NCBI RefSeq assembly: GCF_965363235.1
Contig: NC_134842.1
Location: 5,111,112-5,175,111 of the forward strand
DNA: 64,000 nucleotides
Reading direction: 5' to 3'
Origin: Mytilus galloprovincialis
Taxonomy: Eukaryota > Mollusca > Bivalvia > Mytilida > Mytilidae
Shown here: positions 35,101 to 47,544 of the stretch, piece by piece
How the letters are laid out: every line of letters begins with the position of its first letter
Position numbering within the stretch: the first letter of the stretch is position 1
Translations under genes and position numbers: made by a program
Notes under the pieces: model-generated
Database searches by the model: none
The model's input: only the letters and a program-made list of their open reading frames with translations
Told to the model about the DNA's origin: nothing

Positions 35101-38100
35101 TGTTTGAGAAACTATTAAACAGAGAACTCAATTGCACGTGATATATATATTGTACGCAAATCACACAAATCAATGAAATCAAGATAAATAGTTCGGGTTT
35201 ACATTTGCAATAGCTACGATTAATTACCACTCACAAAATAAAGATTTCAATAAAGGCATGATTAAATTGAACTGTAGTAGATTAACACTGAAACAAGGAC
35301 TTTAACTAGAAGGCGTTGTCGTTAAAAAGAGAAGATCCGAGCTAAGATATTTAACATTTAAACATAACGAAATCTATATTTTTACTTTTAATATAATAAT
35401 TACTATTATTAAGTTATGGATTCAGTGACAGTGGTTAGTGTGCATCATATAGATATTATATATATGTATGTATGGAAGAATTAAATATGTGTTACTATGT
35501 TATGATAATAGGAGTTGAAATACTGGTTGGTTTTTGTTTTTTGTTATGTGATTTCCAGATATTGTTAGAGTATGCCACTATATATATTACGATATGAGTA
35601 CATGTATGAATAGAATAATTAGATTGCATAAATAATAATTATAATCGTTTAATACCAATTTAATCATTTATGAATATAAGTCAATGATTTTTTATATTTA
35701 TTTTATTTTATTTATTTTTTGTTTGTTTGTTTTTTGTACCTTTTGTTTTTGCATTGTTCTTTTTTTTTTTTTTTTTTAGTTTAGTTTTTTGTTTTTTGTT
35801 TTTTTGTTGTTTTTTTTTTTGGGGGGGGGGGTTATTTGGTATAGGGAGGGAGATGTTTATAAGCACTGACACTGACAGGTCAAAATGAATAAACTTGTAT
35901 TGTATTCTTCTTTATAAAAAAAAATGCATATAGATATTGTATGAGATGAAGAAATACCAAATAAAGAATTATAAAAAAATAAAAAAAAAAAAAAAAAAAA
36001 AAAAAAAGTTATGGATTCAACTACTTACCTTTGGTTCCTTTTTCTTTTTCTTTGATTTCTGAAAGAATATTTACAAACTAAATCAACAATTTGTTTGATT
36101 TGTACAATTCATATTTTACAATCAAGACATTAAACAATAAAAATTTTGAAGGTTCTTGACTAATTCTTTTGACTCTTGATTATAAATACTTCAATTTAGA
36201 AAATATCCAAGTTGTCCTACATCTGACTTGCATTATGTCTACTGATATTTAAGTATGCTGATTGATGTGACAGGCTTTTTTGCATGTATGAGTTGCTTGA
36301 TAAAAAAAAAATATTTAAAAAAATTAAAATGTCAATACATGAAATAAATATAAATGACATAATATTCAATATAGGATATAAAAAAACAGAGAAAATAAAA
36401 GATCCAAAATTGAAAATTACAAGTGCTCTAATGGACGATAGTGTATCATTGTTGTATTCTCCATCTGTGGCCTTCATCATATGGTCTCCTGGTAGGTATA
36501 GTGTCTGTTTACCACCGAAATTTACATCTTCATATCCAACCCATCTATTTGAATAAGAAAAAATCACTACATAAAATCTTCGATTAATCTCAAATTGAGC
36601 ATTGGTGTATTGATTGTGTTTTTTTACGAGTCAGGTTTGAGCATATATGTTTAATGTGTTGTCATATACAGCAGTACTAGAATTATTTTGTTCAAATCTC
36701 GTACATATTTTCGGAACACATCTTACGTACAAGAGTATTTGAATGTATAGTTTTAGTATTAATAAATGATGCCAATCAAATAAAGATAGAATTATAATAA
36801 TTACTATAAGCTGAAAATTAAAAAAGGTTAGTGTGAGAGATACTAAAAATGTAAGTCAAGGGAAAACAAAATCTTACTGAATAGGGGTATAAATGTTTCT
36901 AAGAAAGCTTAATTTCACTATCGATTTAATGTACAATGTGTTATACTGTAAACCCTCTATAATAACTGAGTAGCAAAATACAAGGATTTATAGGTAAGTA
37001 TATCTGAAAAAAACTGTATTCTAGAAACAAACTTTAAATCAAACTTACATTCCATTGTGTACCCTGATAGAAGAAACTGTATCGTTCATATTTTTGGTTC
37101 GTAGGTCTAGAAGATCATCTGTCAACATTAATGAATTTCCTTTAAAATCATGAACGTAAAGAGTACACTTTGGATCCTCAGTTATATCCTAAAAGTAAAA
37201 AAATAAACACTTTCTAAAATTTGAGATGTAGGGGTATACCAGTACGTCAAGTTTTCGAAACTAATACAATGTAAAAAGAATCAAACATTTTTTTACAAAG
37301 CAAGCATTATTTTTAATGAGTTTCTCATACTTTTTAACAAATATGTTTTGCTGACGTTTTAAAACATATAAAATTCAAACGTTTCATGCATCTTATTTAT
37401 GAATGACTAAATAAACTGTACAGTATGAATATGACCTACCGAATTAGAATATTTACCGGATTTGTAATCACATAAGCAACACGACGGGTGCCACATGTGG
37501 AGCAGGATCTGCTTACCCTTCCGGAGCAGTGACACTCAGCACCTGAGATTACCCCTTGTTTTTGGTGGGGTTCGTGTTGTTTATTCTTTAGTTTTCTATG
37601 TTGTGTCGTGTGTACTATTGTTTTTCTGTTTGTCTTTTTCATTTTTAGCCATGACGTTGTCAGTTTATTTTAGATTTATGAGTTTGACTGTCCCTTTGGT
37701 ATCTTTCGTCCCTCTTTTATGTAATCAATAAATTTCATAAATAAGTTTAATAAAATCAGAAATATATCAATAGTCGTCAACAAACAGTTTCATAATTGCA
37801 GACAAATTGGCTTCTCATAAAGAACATTATATATATTCAATAAAAGATAGATAAAAGATACCAGAGGGAGAGTCAAACTAAATGAACTGACAATAATATG
37901 CATACACGTACGGCAGAATCACACTATCATAATTTTTTTACATGCCAAATTTAAACATTTGTTGATCAAAGAATGACCCGTACACCAAAAAAGCAGCAAA
38001 ATAAAACATTTGAAACAAATGTTATTTTAAGTTATAGTCTTCAAAAAGAACGATATACGTACGATATCTAGTGGCTTTAATGATGATACTGTGTCATTAA

Positions 38101-40726
38101 AGTTATAAAAAAGGGTGTCTTCATCTTTATTACAGCCCACAAGGTTCATTCTGTCTCCTTCCATCACTACACAAATACTTCCTTTATAGTTGCAGTGTTG
38201 ATACAATATCCATCTAAAAGAAAATGAACTTTTAAAAGACATTTTCTTGACTTCAAGCTATGTTATAATGGTAAATATATAACAATAAAGCTCAATCTTC
38301 GAATCAAAATGAGATAATGTTTGAATTTGGTAAATGGTTTCAAAAAATGACATTGATCAAACTTCGAAGAAACACAGACACACTTATCATTTTATATATA
38401 TTGGTTTTTTTATTACATGAATTAATCATGTAGTATATTATTGTACAACAGTTCAAATTTGAGTATATTATAAGAAAATGTAGGTACAAAGTCATATTTT
38501 ATGTATTATAATTTGTATATTCAAGTAATCTGTAAACATCACTTTCAGTATTCGCTGTGAGTTGTCTTCAATCTTCAATCTATCATATTTTGATTGTGTT
38601 ATATTGTAAACCTGATGTGTATTGGTATTGCAATTACTATAGAACTTTAGATCATGTTTACTTCTCAATGTGTAGTTGTCGTATTCTTAGAAGCATTTAA
38701 CCTTGTGTTAAAAGATACTTACACTCCACTATCTACAATGACACTTGATATACAGTCGTTCAATCCTTCATCCGTCAAGTTGACATGACCCTCCGTAAGT
38801 GTTTTAGACTTTCCCTTAAAATTTGCATGTTCATATATGGTGATCTAAAAATAAGAAATGCAGTCGTTATTTTAAATATATGTCTTTCTTTTGAGGCTAA
38901 TTTATGGATCTCCATGTCAAAATAAAGGTCTTGAAATTAAATCCAGTCATTAATAACATGTAGTTACGTGTTGTCTCAATTAAGTTAACTTTGAGAAAAA
39001 GTAGATTAAAAAAGAATCTATTTATATAGATTAGACCATTGTTTTCTCATTTGAATGGTTTTACATTACTAATTTTTGGGGCCCTTATAGGTTGCTGTTC
39101 GGTGTGAGCCAAGACTCCGTGTTGACGGCCGTACCTTGACCTATAATTGTTTAATTTTATAAATTGTTATTTGGATTGAGAGTTGTCTCATTGGCACTCA
39201 TACCACATCTTTATATATCTATTGTATTCTATCATATAATCAGCCTGAAAAATACTTATGACGCTGCGTTTTTGGTAACTATATAGTTTTTCGGCCTGGC
39301 CCAAATCGATCTACCGTTTTCCAATACCGTTCTTATACTTTCGGTTACAATGATATTTATTGCATTTAAACCATTTGATCTATTTCAATGCATACAATGT
39401 AATTTTAATCATGCTTTGTATTTTAAAAGTGAAATTATATTCCATGCTTTGCCACATTTGAATATACATTTAATATCACACAGCCTACCCGATTTCACTG
39501 TTTCATTTTAGCCGATCAATCACGAGAACACAGGAATCTGTGGATGCGTAGAAAAGTCGTTAGGAGATCTTTATTTAAAACAAAAAATCATAGATACAAG
39601 TTTGAAATTTTTGAACGCAAGACACGCAATTTCGTCTACAAAAGAGAAATCAGTGACGATCAAATAAAAAGGAAAATAGTAAGGGACAAATAAAGTACGA
39701 AGTTATGACAATGGGTGACCCACAATTCCTAAAGGTGTTGCCTTGTACAGCTAAGTCAATCAATTAATGAGCGATAATGCCTCTTTTTTTTTAAATTCAA
39801 AACTTTGTATCAGTAAAATTTATAATTATGACCATATCAATGATAAGTCATGTCAACACAGAAGTGTTGACTACTGGGCAGGTGATACTCTTCGTGGGAC
39901 TTCACCAGCAGTGGCATCGACCGAGTGGTTGTAAATGAATTCACCATAGATAAGAGGGGACCAATAAAGAATTGCCAAATAAGTGCAACATTTGTTGGAG
40001 TTGGTTGACCGTTATGGAATAACCGTTTCACAAATGATATCGGATATGTTCCTTACGTCGTAACTACAATCCCCTTCCCTTTCATGAATGTGACCTACCG
40101 AATTAGACTATTTACCGGATTTGTAATCACATAAGCAACACGGGTACCACATGTGGAGCAGGATCTGCTTACCCTTCCGGTGCACCTGAGATCACCCCTA
40201 GTTTTTGGTGTGGTTCGTGTTGTTTATTCTTTAGTTTTCTATGTTGTGTCATGTGTACTATTGTTTATCTGTTTTTCTTTTTCATTTTTAGCCATGGCGT
40301 AGTCAGTTTGTTTTAGATTTATGAGTTTGACTGTCCCTTTGGTAACTTTCGTCCCTCTTTTGATAATGATTAAGATATAATCATAATAAAAAAAAAATGT
40401 TATCCTTAGTACTAGTATTCGTTTTATACCAATTTGTGTCGATTGCAATGGTGAAGATGAATCAGGAATTCAAATATTCAAGAAGGTATAATACAAATTT
40501 AGGCTTGTATGCAGTGCATGGCTAAACCACGAAATATTAGATCAATATCAGCAAAATACTATCTTCCCTTGAAAATTTGGATCCCACAAAAATAAATTAA
40601 TCACCAGTTTAAGCTGTTGAGTATTGTCATCTTCGTTATTTTCACTAGTATTATCAATAATCTTATTGTTATCATTAGTTAAAGAAGAAATAAAAGAAAA
40701 CTGCTCACCTTTGGTAGCGTCTTCAT
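29108..40726 (-). CDS. beta/gamma-crystallin-aerolysin fusion protein with doubled crystallin region (eight Greek keys)
   Basis: Thirteen coding exons on the minus strand, in transcript order: 40709-40726 (ATG, MKTLPK), 38723-38844, 38063-38213, 37049-37188, 36421-36544, 36029-36058, 34576-34697, 33121-33271, 32384-32523, 31411-31540, 30651-30852, 30157-30319, 29108-29255 (TGA). Phases are compatible at every junction and give 546 residues. Residues 7-185 hold Greek keys 1-4. Residues 186-195 are a lysine-rich linker (KSKKKKKEPK) on its own 30-nt exon. Residues 196-376 hold Greek keys 5-8, and 377-546 the aerolysin-type domain. Seven of the eight motifs carry the calcium-site signature (NDCISS, NDTVSS twice, NDTLSS, then NDTVSS, NDKASS, NDTLSS); motif 5 has FDCASS. 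Exon 36421-36544 is two codons shorter than its counterparts. There is no ATG in the linker exon and no TATA before it, so I read one fused gene. The alternative is two genes, the second with an unseen start. Confidence 0.8.
32195..32300 (+). repeat. GACGACGGACGATG short tandem repeat
   Basis: Imperfect copies of GACGACGGACGATGACACA in an intron of the eight-Greek-key gene, followed by AAATATCACTTGCC. No coding role. Confidence 0.55.
33565..34445 (+). mobile_element. Penelope-like fragment of a second subfamily in a crystallin intron
   Basis: Encodes recognisable pieces of the reverse transcriptase (GTNCAPLLADLFLYSYEAEF, FRYIDDVLSFNNN, YDKRDGFNFPIVEFPF) but differs clearly from the 10,070 element and is decayed. 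A related tail follows at about 34,255 (CACGACGGGTGCCG, TGCTTACCCTTCC). It is antisense to the eight-Greek-key gene, in the intron 33,272-34,575. Confidence 0.75.
35425..36005 (+). mobile_element. poly(A) retrocopy with 14-bp target-site duplication
   Basis: Flanked by AAGTTATGGATTCA at 35,411-35,424 and 36,006-36,019. The 3' end has AATAAA at 35,960-35,965 followed about 10 bp later by a roughly 35-bp A-rich tail. No ORF; T-rich and G-run stretches in the middle (35,690-35,833). It looks like the 3' end of a polymerase II transcript copied by LINE-type machinery. It sits in an intron of the eight-Greek-key gene, next to the donor of the linker exon. Confidence 0.75.
37425..37720 (+). mobile_element. 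Penelope-like 3' tail fragment in a crystallin intron
   Basis: Starts at the tail's GACCTACCGAATTAGA and ends TTTCGTCCCTCTTTT. A ten-base interruption (GTGACACTCA) splits GGAGCACCTGAG. It lies antisense in the intron 37,189-38,062. Confidence 0.7.
39065..39235 (+). repeat. dispersed mussel-type repeat
   Basis: GGTTGCTGTTCGGTGTGAGC, ACGGCCGTACCTTGACCTAT and GTTGTCTCATTGGCACTCAT, a block I recognise as very common in mussel DNA. Reverse pieces occur at 23,730-23,780 and 60,495-60,525. It lies in intron 38,845-40,708. Confidence 0.6.
39995..40362 (+). mobile_element. 5'-truncated Penelope-like copy in the first coding intron of the eight-Greek-key gene
   Basis: Begins in the last codons of the reverse transcriptase (GTTGGTTGACCGTTATGG), contains the stop and the full tail, and ends TTTCGTCCCTCTTTT. 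It is very similar to the 10,070 element, so it is probably a recent insertion. It lies antisense in intron 38,845-40,708. Confidence 0.8.
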
Positions 40727-40839
40727 TTTATCTGACTGCTTTAGATTTCTGGAAGAAGAAAAAAAATATATGACTATATTGAAAAATAGTGGATACACAT
40801 GTTACTTCGACTATCAATGTGTATACTAGACGAAACTAC

Positions 40840-40914
40840 CTTGAATTCTTTTTAACAAACTGAATTTCAATGATGATTAAACTGGTTTGAAATACCTTAC
40901 ACGATATTTATATA
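40840..40914 (-). promoter_or_regulatory. core promoter and probable non-coding first exon of the eight-Greek-key gene
   Basis: On the minus strand TATATAAATA occupies 40,914-40,905 and AACCAG begins at 40,887, 27 bp further on. A donor AAG/GTAGTT lies at 40,840, and a 91-bp intron separates it from the acceptor before 40,748. The order and spacing of TATA, AACCAG, a T/A-rich 3' part and the GTAG donor match the 13,550 promoter. The second exon (40,748-40,709) starts AAATCTAAAG before its ATG. Confidence 0.45.
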
Positions 40915-41419
40915 CACAGTAGAAGAGAAACCGGGAAAAACCCATGATGTTTCCTGAATCTGTTGAACTGTAATACATCTATCAGTTATATTTTGTAATT
41001 GTATGATGCGATCAGATTTCATGTATTTGTTCCTGGCTCAACAACAAAACTCTCAAATTTAACATAGTATTTTGAGACATATAACACCATTGCAACAAAG
41101 ACACTCATCAATGCAGGTTTCGCAGATTTAACGAAAACTACATCATATCAGGTTTGCACCAAAACCGAAAATTAAGTTCATATTCATTTATGTCAAGTTT
41201 CTTGGAATTATTATTTCCAGCAAGAGATAAAATCTGCAATCACTGTTTACAATCAGACCATTTTTTTAAGAAAGGATTAACAGAAAACACGGAAAATACT
41301 AAAACGACAACAAAACTCATCAATTGAAACAACTTTGTAACAAAACAGAATCTTACGAAATAAAATTCGTTGAAACAATACATCAGAAACTAGACAGATC
41401 AACAATAACACAATCAAAG

Positions 41420-41620
41420 ATAAGATAAAAACAGCAACATTTTCTCCGATGTAAATGATAGACGAAAAAAATATCAGAAAGACATTTTAAATAAGACGAA
41501 ACTAAACTGACATCGCCATAGCTCAAAAAGTAAAAGACAAACAGAAAAACAATAGTGCATAAAACACTAAAAACATGATAAACACAAACCCATCCAAAAC
41601 CCGGAGCAATCTCAGATGCT
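41420..41620 (-). mobile_element. decayed Penelope-like tail fragment
   Basis: Reverse complement of the T-rich tail: CATCGCCATAGCTC, AAACAGAAAAACAATAGTGC and CCGGAGCAATCTCAGATGCT are recognisable but diverged. It lies just upstream of the eight-Greek-key gene. Confidence 0.5.
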
Positions 41621-42169
41621 TTGTAGTATTCAAATAATTTGATTAAAACGACGATTGAATAATCGGAATTTATTACCAAAAGATCACCATGATATATAAT
41701 AAAGTCGAGTTTAATGTCTGTTATAACCTTTCTCTATGTTGCTTTTTTTGTAAAACGAATGAAGTGTTTAACTTGTTTAATTCCACACAATATGCACCTG
41801 TCAAAAGGTTTAAAGATTTTTACAGTGGTAATGAAATACTAAATCTTCTGTTTTACAAATAATATTAACCCAGTAAAACGTTTGTAATATTCGTATATTC
41901 CGAACTTTTAATACATCATTTCATCAGAAAAAAATGGCAAAATTTGGGAATCTGTGAATATGTTTTATCAAAATGAGGATGTTAATTTGATGTATGCCTT
42001 TTTATGCTTCTTCGTTACATTTGTTGTTTTTATAGTGATTAAGATGATAACACAATGTTGACTGCTGTACCCCTATTTTTGACATTTTTACCTATTGTGT
42101 CTGTTTGTTTTGTTCACGCATCGGTGACAATATAATGGAATTTGATGCGACTGTCATACAAGTGAGAGG

Positions 42170-42540
42170 TTTAGCTAGCTATAAAACCAGGTTCAATCCA
42201 CCATTTTCTACATTTGAAAATGCCTGTACCAAGTCAGGAATATGACAGTTCTTGTCCATTCATTTTTGATGCGTTTTGTTTTTTGATTTTGCCATGTGAT
42301 TATGGACTTTCCGAATTGATTTTCCTCTTAGTTCAGTATTTTTGTGATTTTACTTTTTATCCTGAAATCTGTTTTTGTCTGTCGTTGTCATGCTTCAAAT
42401 AAAAAAAAACATAAGTCCATTGTCGAATGGCAAAATCACACGCTCAAACACATCAAACGAAAAACTGTCATGTTCCTGACTTAGTACAGGCATTTTCGTA
42501 TGTAGTAAATGGTGGACTAAATTTGGTGTTATAATGAGTA
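42170..42540. repeat. fold-back repeat with two inverted copies of a dispersed family
   Basis: Left arm about 42,190-42,310 has CCACCATTTTCTACA, ATGCCTGTACCAAGTCAGGA and GATTTTGCCAT. The right arm about 42,415-42,525 has the same blocks on the other strand (ACTTAGTACAGGCATTTTCG). The spacer is about 100 bp. The arms are diverged. Confidence 0.6.
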
Positions 42541-45500
42541 ACACCTTTCACGATAATGTATCATCAAACATATTCATTAAGTAACTATTCTTTATGTTTT
42601 TTTAGAACTATGACATATGTGCTGGTATTTTTATGTTCACAGTCATATGTTTGATTTACAGGAAATTACATTGGCATCATACATAAAGACTTTTGGAACA
42701 CCAAGTTTTTATAACATATTTGGAAATGACACAAAAACAAAAATAAATCATTTATCACGTGTATATTAAATTTTCGAATTGGTGCTTTAATTTCTTTGAA
42801 AAACTATCTTGTTCGGTATAATAAATCACTAATGTTTAATGCATCTTTGCCTCAAACAATATTGGCATCACCGCATATAGGCGTAATATATCCCTCATAT
42901 ACAGCCATAAATCAAAACGGCTGAATGTCTTTGTTTATTAGCAATGAACTGTATGTGTACTTCATTTACCTACCTTGTATAACTCGAAGCAACATAGATT
43001 GATATTAGTTGATATTCGCGTCAAAATTAGGAAGAAAAAAATTCAAAGCATCTTCTAAAAAATCATAAACAAAAATGGATTAAACTGGTTCGTAGTGATT
43101 TGTCCCTCTGGTGTCTTTCGCCCCTATTGTATATGAAAATTCTTCCATACTGATACAAGGACTTGTGAAATACATCTAATTTAAAATATAGACATACATA
43201 TATATATTATTAAAGTAGTGCTGAAGGAAGCCTATGCCTTTTTCGATAGTTAAATCGAAAGTTTATCGATGCTATTAAGTGCTATTGGCTTATTCTGTAC
43301 CCTTCAATTGTCAAACATGTATAGAGATTCACGGTATAAACAATAGTTCTGTACAACTTTCTGTTCAAAGAGAAAAGATAGGAAAACATTTATTTAAAAC
43401 TACCATTTTTTTTAATGTACTCCACGAGAGCTGACAAAGGCTAATTGTTATTCTTTTGGTTGCAGCATTGGTTTCACTGTACGTTTCATGGTGCATAAGA
43501 CAAGTAACAGTCAGTAAAATTGAAAATTAAGCTAAGAAAAATATATTTAAAATATAATTTTCATGCCATAATTAGATATTTCAGTTTGTGTTATTATCTT
43601 TTATTTCATTATGAACTCCGTTAATCTATTCACGAAATATTTATGTAAAGGCTTTATTTATTTAAGATTTCATAAATAAACTTGAGAAGACCTTTCATAT
43701 ATCTCTAGTTTGTTGATATGAAATTTTATCTGTACGTCTTATTTTATATACTCAGCACGTCTTTTATTTTGTTCATGCCAATCAATTTTAAGTAAAACGA
43801 GCAGATTTTTGGAAGAAAATGGTAACTCTTTGTTATTCAAGCAATGCAGATCTGTCATATATTTTTCATAACAAAGAATATCGTTTAACCCAAACAATGT
43901 TTCGAAACTGAAATTAGTATTGCCGTATTTCCATGAAAAATGTATCATGTTATGAATAAATTTAGCAGCAAAAGTTAACAATCACAAAATCATCATACTT
44001 ATTACATAAAAATAGTGCAAACTTTCTTCACTCAACAGCATAATACATTCATTTTATGTTCGTTATGTGGTTTTGTTTTGAAATGTTTTCCTTTCTTGTA
44101 ATACAGGGGCCTTTTTACTACTAACTGTTTTTTTTCAAATTTCATGTTTCCATGTAAATAATCACATCTTTGTTATTTGGTATATGGTTAGTTATGTCAT
44201 CGGTAATCAAACCTCATCATTATTCTCTTTATTCATATCCTCGACTGGGTCAACGAACATACACTTTCCTATTCATTTGCATCTGTACATGTCACACAAG
44301 ATAATATGACAAATTCAGTTAAATTATCGATGAGACAATTATATTACATTTTATACTTTAGGTATGTTTTTAATTTGAACATCGCTTCTACATTAGTCTT
44401 GATAATTTGACGGAGGTTAATCTAGAAAACGATTCGGATACAATAAATTTATAACATTGAATTACCCTTCGTCTGATATTCGATTAGTCAGTACAAACTG
44501 GCAATGGTAGATTATTACGTGGATTAAAGTAAACACAAACATTGAGAGTGCCCTTTTGACATAAAAACCATAAATAAAGAAAACAAGTATGTGTTTTTTA
44601 AAACTATTAATATTTGACATTCTATCATATCAAACTGACTTGGTTCAAGGAAAACCTTAACTGTAATAAATATAGGTAAGTACCCAACTCGTGATTTTTT
44701 TTGTCTAATATTTTTGATTTTTAATTGTAATACGGTCTTAGTGTATCAAAGACTTATCTACATTCTAGGGTTAACGCCGTACATGTTTAATGCTCAGAAT
44801 TCCGATCATACATATGTCTGTTTATATCTGGTGTCGATAGAAATATAAACTAAATCAATGTGTGTAGCCTGAGTGTATGGACAACTGGACGGAAAGTTTC
44901 AAAAAATGGAACAGGTGCGTCGACAGGTTAAGCGGCGCATGCGTTACGATGATTCATTTCTCTCAATACAAATCATTTTTGGTTGAATTTTGGTTATGAG
45001 GTTAAACTCTTTACTTTTTATAATTTAACAAATTTTCTAAGCTTACAAGTTACTTAAAGCATCATTAAAATTATGTCAGTATCAAATCATTAGATACTGG
45101 AAGCATCGTATGTAGTAGATGTTACCCATATCACCAGACGTCAGATAGTAGTGAAATAGAAAACTGTTGTAATCAATGTAGTATCATCGGTACAACTGGT
45201 GTTATTTCACCTTTTAAAAACTATTTCAAAGAAATACGGAGACACCTTGAATATTTCCCTGTATCTTCAGAATTGAAGTTCTTTGGGCCTATGTTTATAA
45301 TTCCTGTTCATTTGATCCAAGGTACAAGAATCCAAAATGGCATACACTGTTTGATCTATTTAAAATATCAAAGCAATGCAGATTTTTCCTTGTCATTCAC
45401 TTTAACAAAAGGAGCTTTACGAACAAGATAACAATGTTGACTCTTGTTTCACAACTGAAAACAGTTATCAAATTGCAGTATGACATATTTCCAGGAAAAT

Positions 45501-47540
45501 TGTTCGTCCGTAATGAATATATTAGAGAAACGAAGCTGACCATAATTTCTAATCAATGTCATCAAAGAAAAATCAATGAAAAATACTTCAACAAAATTCC
45601 TTAAAACAAAAACATTATGAAAAAATGAATAACCAATAGCTACTCTTAGTTTCTTTATAAGCATACAGAATATTGATCTAACTTTCTCTGTTGAAAACGG
45701 TGTTATTTTAACGAGATGTAGTTGTTTCCATGGTTTTTTTTTATAATGTCTATTGCCTCATTAAAAATGATCAAGACATTTTGAATACTTGAATAAACTC
45801 AAAAAGCAGCAAGACTTTGAGTGTTGACATGTTAGGCAGCTCCTGTTAGGCATTCATCCTCTGCCATGCGAACCATAGCCAGTCAATATTATATTCGATA
45901 AATGGGCACAACCTGTAAATGTACAGATCGAATCGTTAATGAGTTGTATTTACATACATGCCAGTGCGTTTCAGATTGATATAATTATGATAGTAACAAA
46001 AAAATATCATCTTTTTTTAGTCTTTTTAGTATCCCTTTATTTCGTAACATAACAGACCAAACGACTACAAGTTATGTACAGGTATCTTGAACACTATGAT
46101 AGCATGTCGCTAATGGATTGATATACAGACATATCTTATCAGTAAACCAAAGTGTGATGGTGACAAAAAACAGGAAGTATGTCCAATGAAATCACCACTA
46201 TACATGATACACTATAGCTTTAACTAACCAATGTGAATGTATACTTCTAGCTTGCTTTTTCTTTTGAAAAAAGAACATACAAATGAATATTGTTATTTCA
46301 GAAACAATGAGCTGCCAATCATATTAAATTGTATCGTTTTGGTTAAGTTAAATGTCATACTCTGACAAGTTTATTTCATATAAAACAAAAGACATATAAC
46401 AATAGTTTTGTAAACCTAAAATATTCCTTACAATACGAAGGTATTCCTCTTTTGAGCTTTTAATTGAATAAGTTAATTACTGAAAATGAAACTCGAGTTC
46501 AGAAGTTGTGCCACGACACATCGTCCTTCATCTCTTTCGGGAACATGAGAGGATAGTCTTTAGTGCAGTATTATTTTACTCGATACCTGAAACCAATACT
46601 AGGCTACCAGAACAGCTTATCCTTGAGCATTTCCTCTCGTCCAAAGTAAATATGTTGTCCAAAAAGTAAGACTTTCAAAATTTATTTCTATAAAATTTAA
46701 GTTTCACAGTCTTACAAATCTTGCAGGAAACTAGGCATAGCAAGTCAATTTGTAACCATTCAATTAATATTCTTTTGCATAAAGATGAAACGGAGTGTCG
46801 ATGAAAAAATGATACCCCCAAAAAATAGAATGCTTGTTTGGAGTGGCTTATTTCAGATGACAACTAGATTTAATAACATTAACGGTACCTATTTTTCTTC
46901 ACCAGATGCGCATTTCGACAAATAATGTCTCTTCAGTGATGCTCGTGGCTAAATATGTAAAATCCAAAACTTATATAAAAGCTGTAGAGCTATAAGCTTA
47001 AATTGACATGATTGAGTTAATTTAACAAATATTTATGAGTGCCGCTCTTTGTCATATAGCGTTTACTTTGCCTAACAAGTACAAAGTTGAAGAGCATTTA
47101 TGATTAATAAATAAACTCAAATTACCATTATCTTGTATGAAACTGCTAGGAAGACATTTTATTTTTATTAGTATAATCGATGTTGTTTCATCATATTGAC
47201 GTGTAACCTCCTTTCGTTAATAATAAAGTCTCTTATGACTCACTAATCAAAGATAATTTGCAGTTCAATTACAATTGAAAAGGCGGAGAATTTACTATGA
47301 ATTCATGTTCAAGAATACAGCAGATGACTGATGTCACGCTGCAGTGTAATCAACATAAAGAAAAAATATGAATTGATGAACGAAGGACAACTCTATGTCC
47401 GAAAAAAACCCAGTTATGAATAAATAGGATAAACAAGAGTGTATAAAACACCACAAAGAAAATGCAATGCAATATACCGCGTCATAAATCCTATCCAGAA
47501 TTAAGATGACCCAAGCTACTCAAGAAAAAATAATGAGCAG
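42541..47540. other. gene-poor spacer
   Basis: Only short frames in AT-rich DNA without family motifs. A diverged 350-bp-unit piece lies at 46,885-46,990 (-). I see no exon with good splice sites and a recognisable domain. Confidence 0.45.
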
Positions 47541-47544
47541 ATCG

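Noticed and set aside
36029-36058. Separate start of a second crystallin-aerolysin gene at this exon
   Set aside because: There is no ATG in the 30-nt exon and no TATA in the 360 bp before it, while the frame with the upstream exons is kept.
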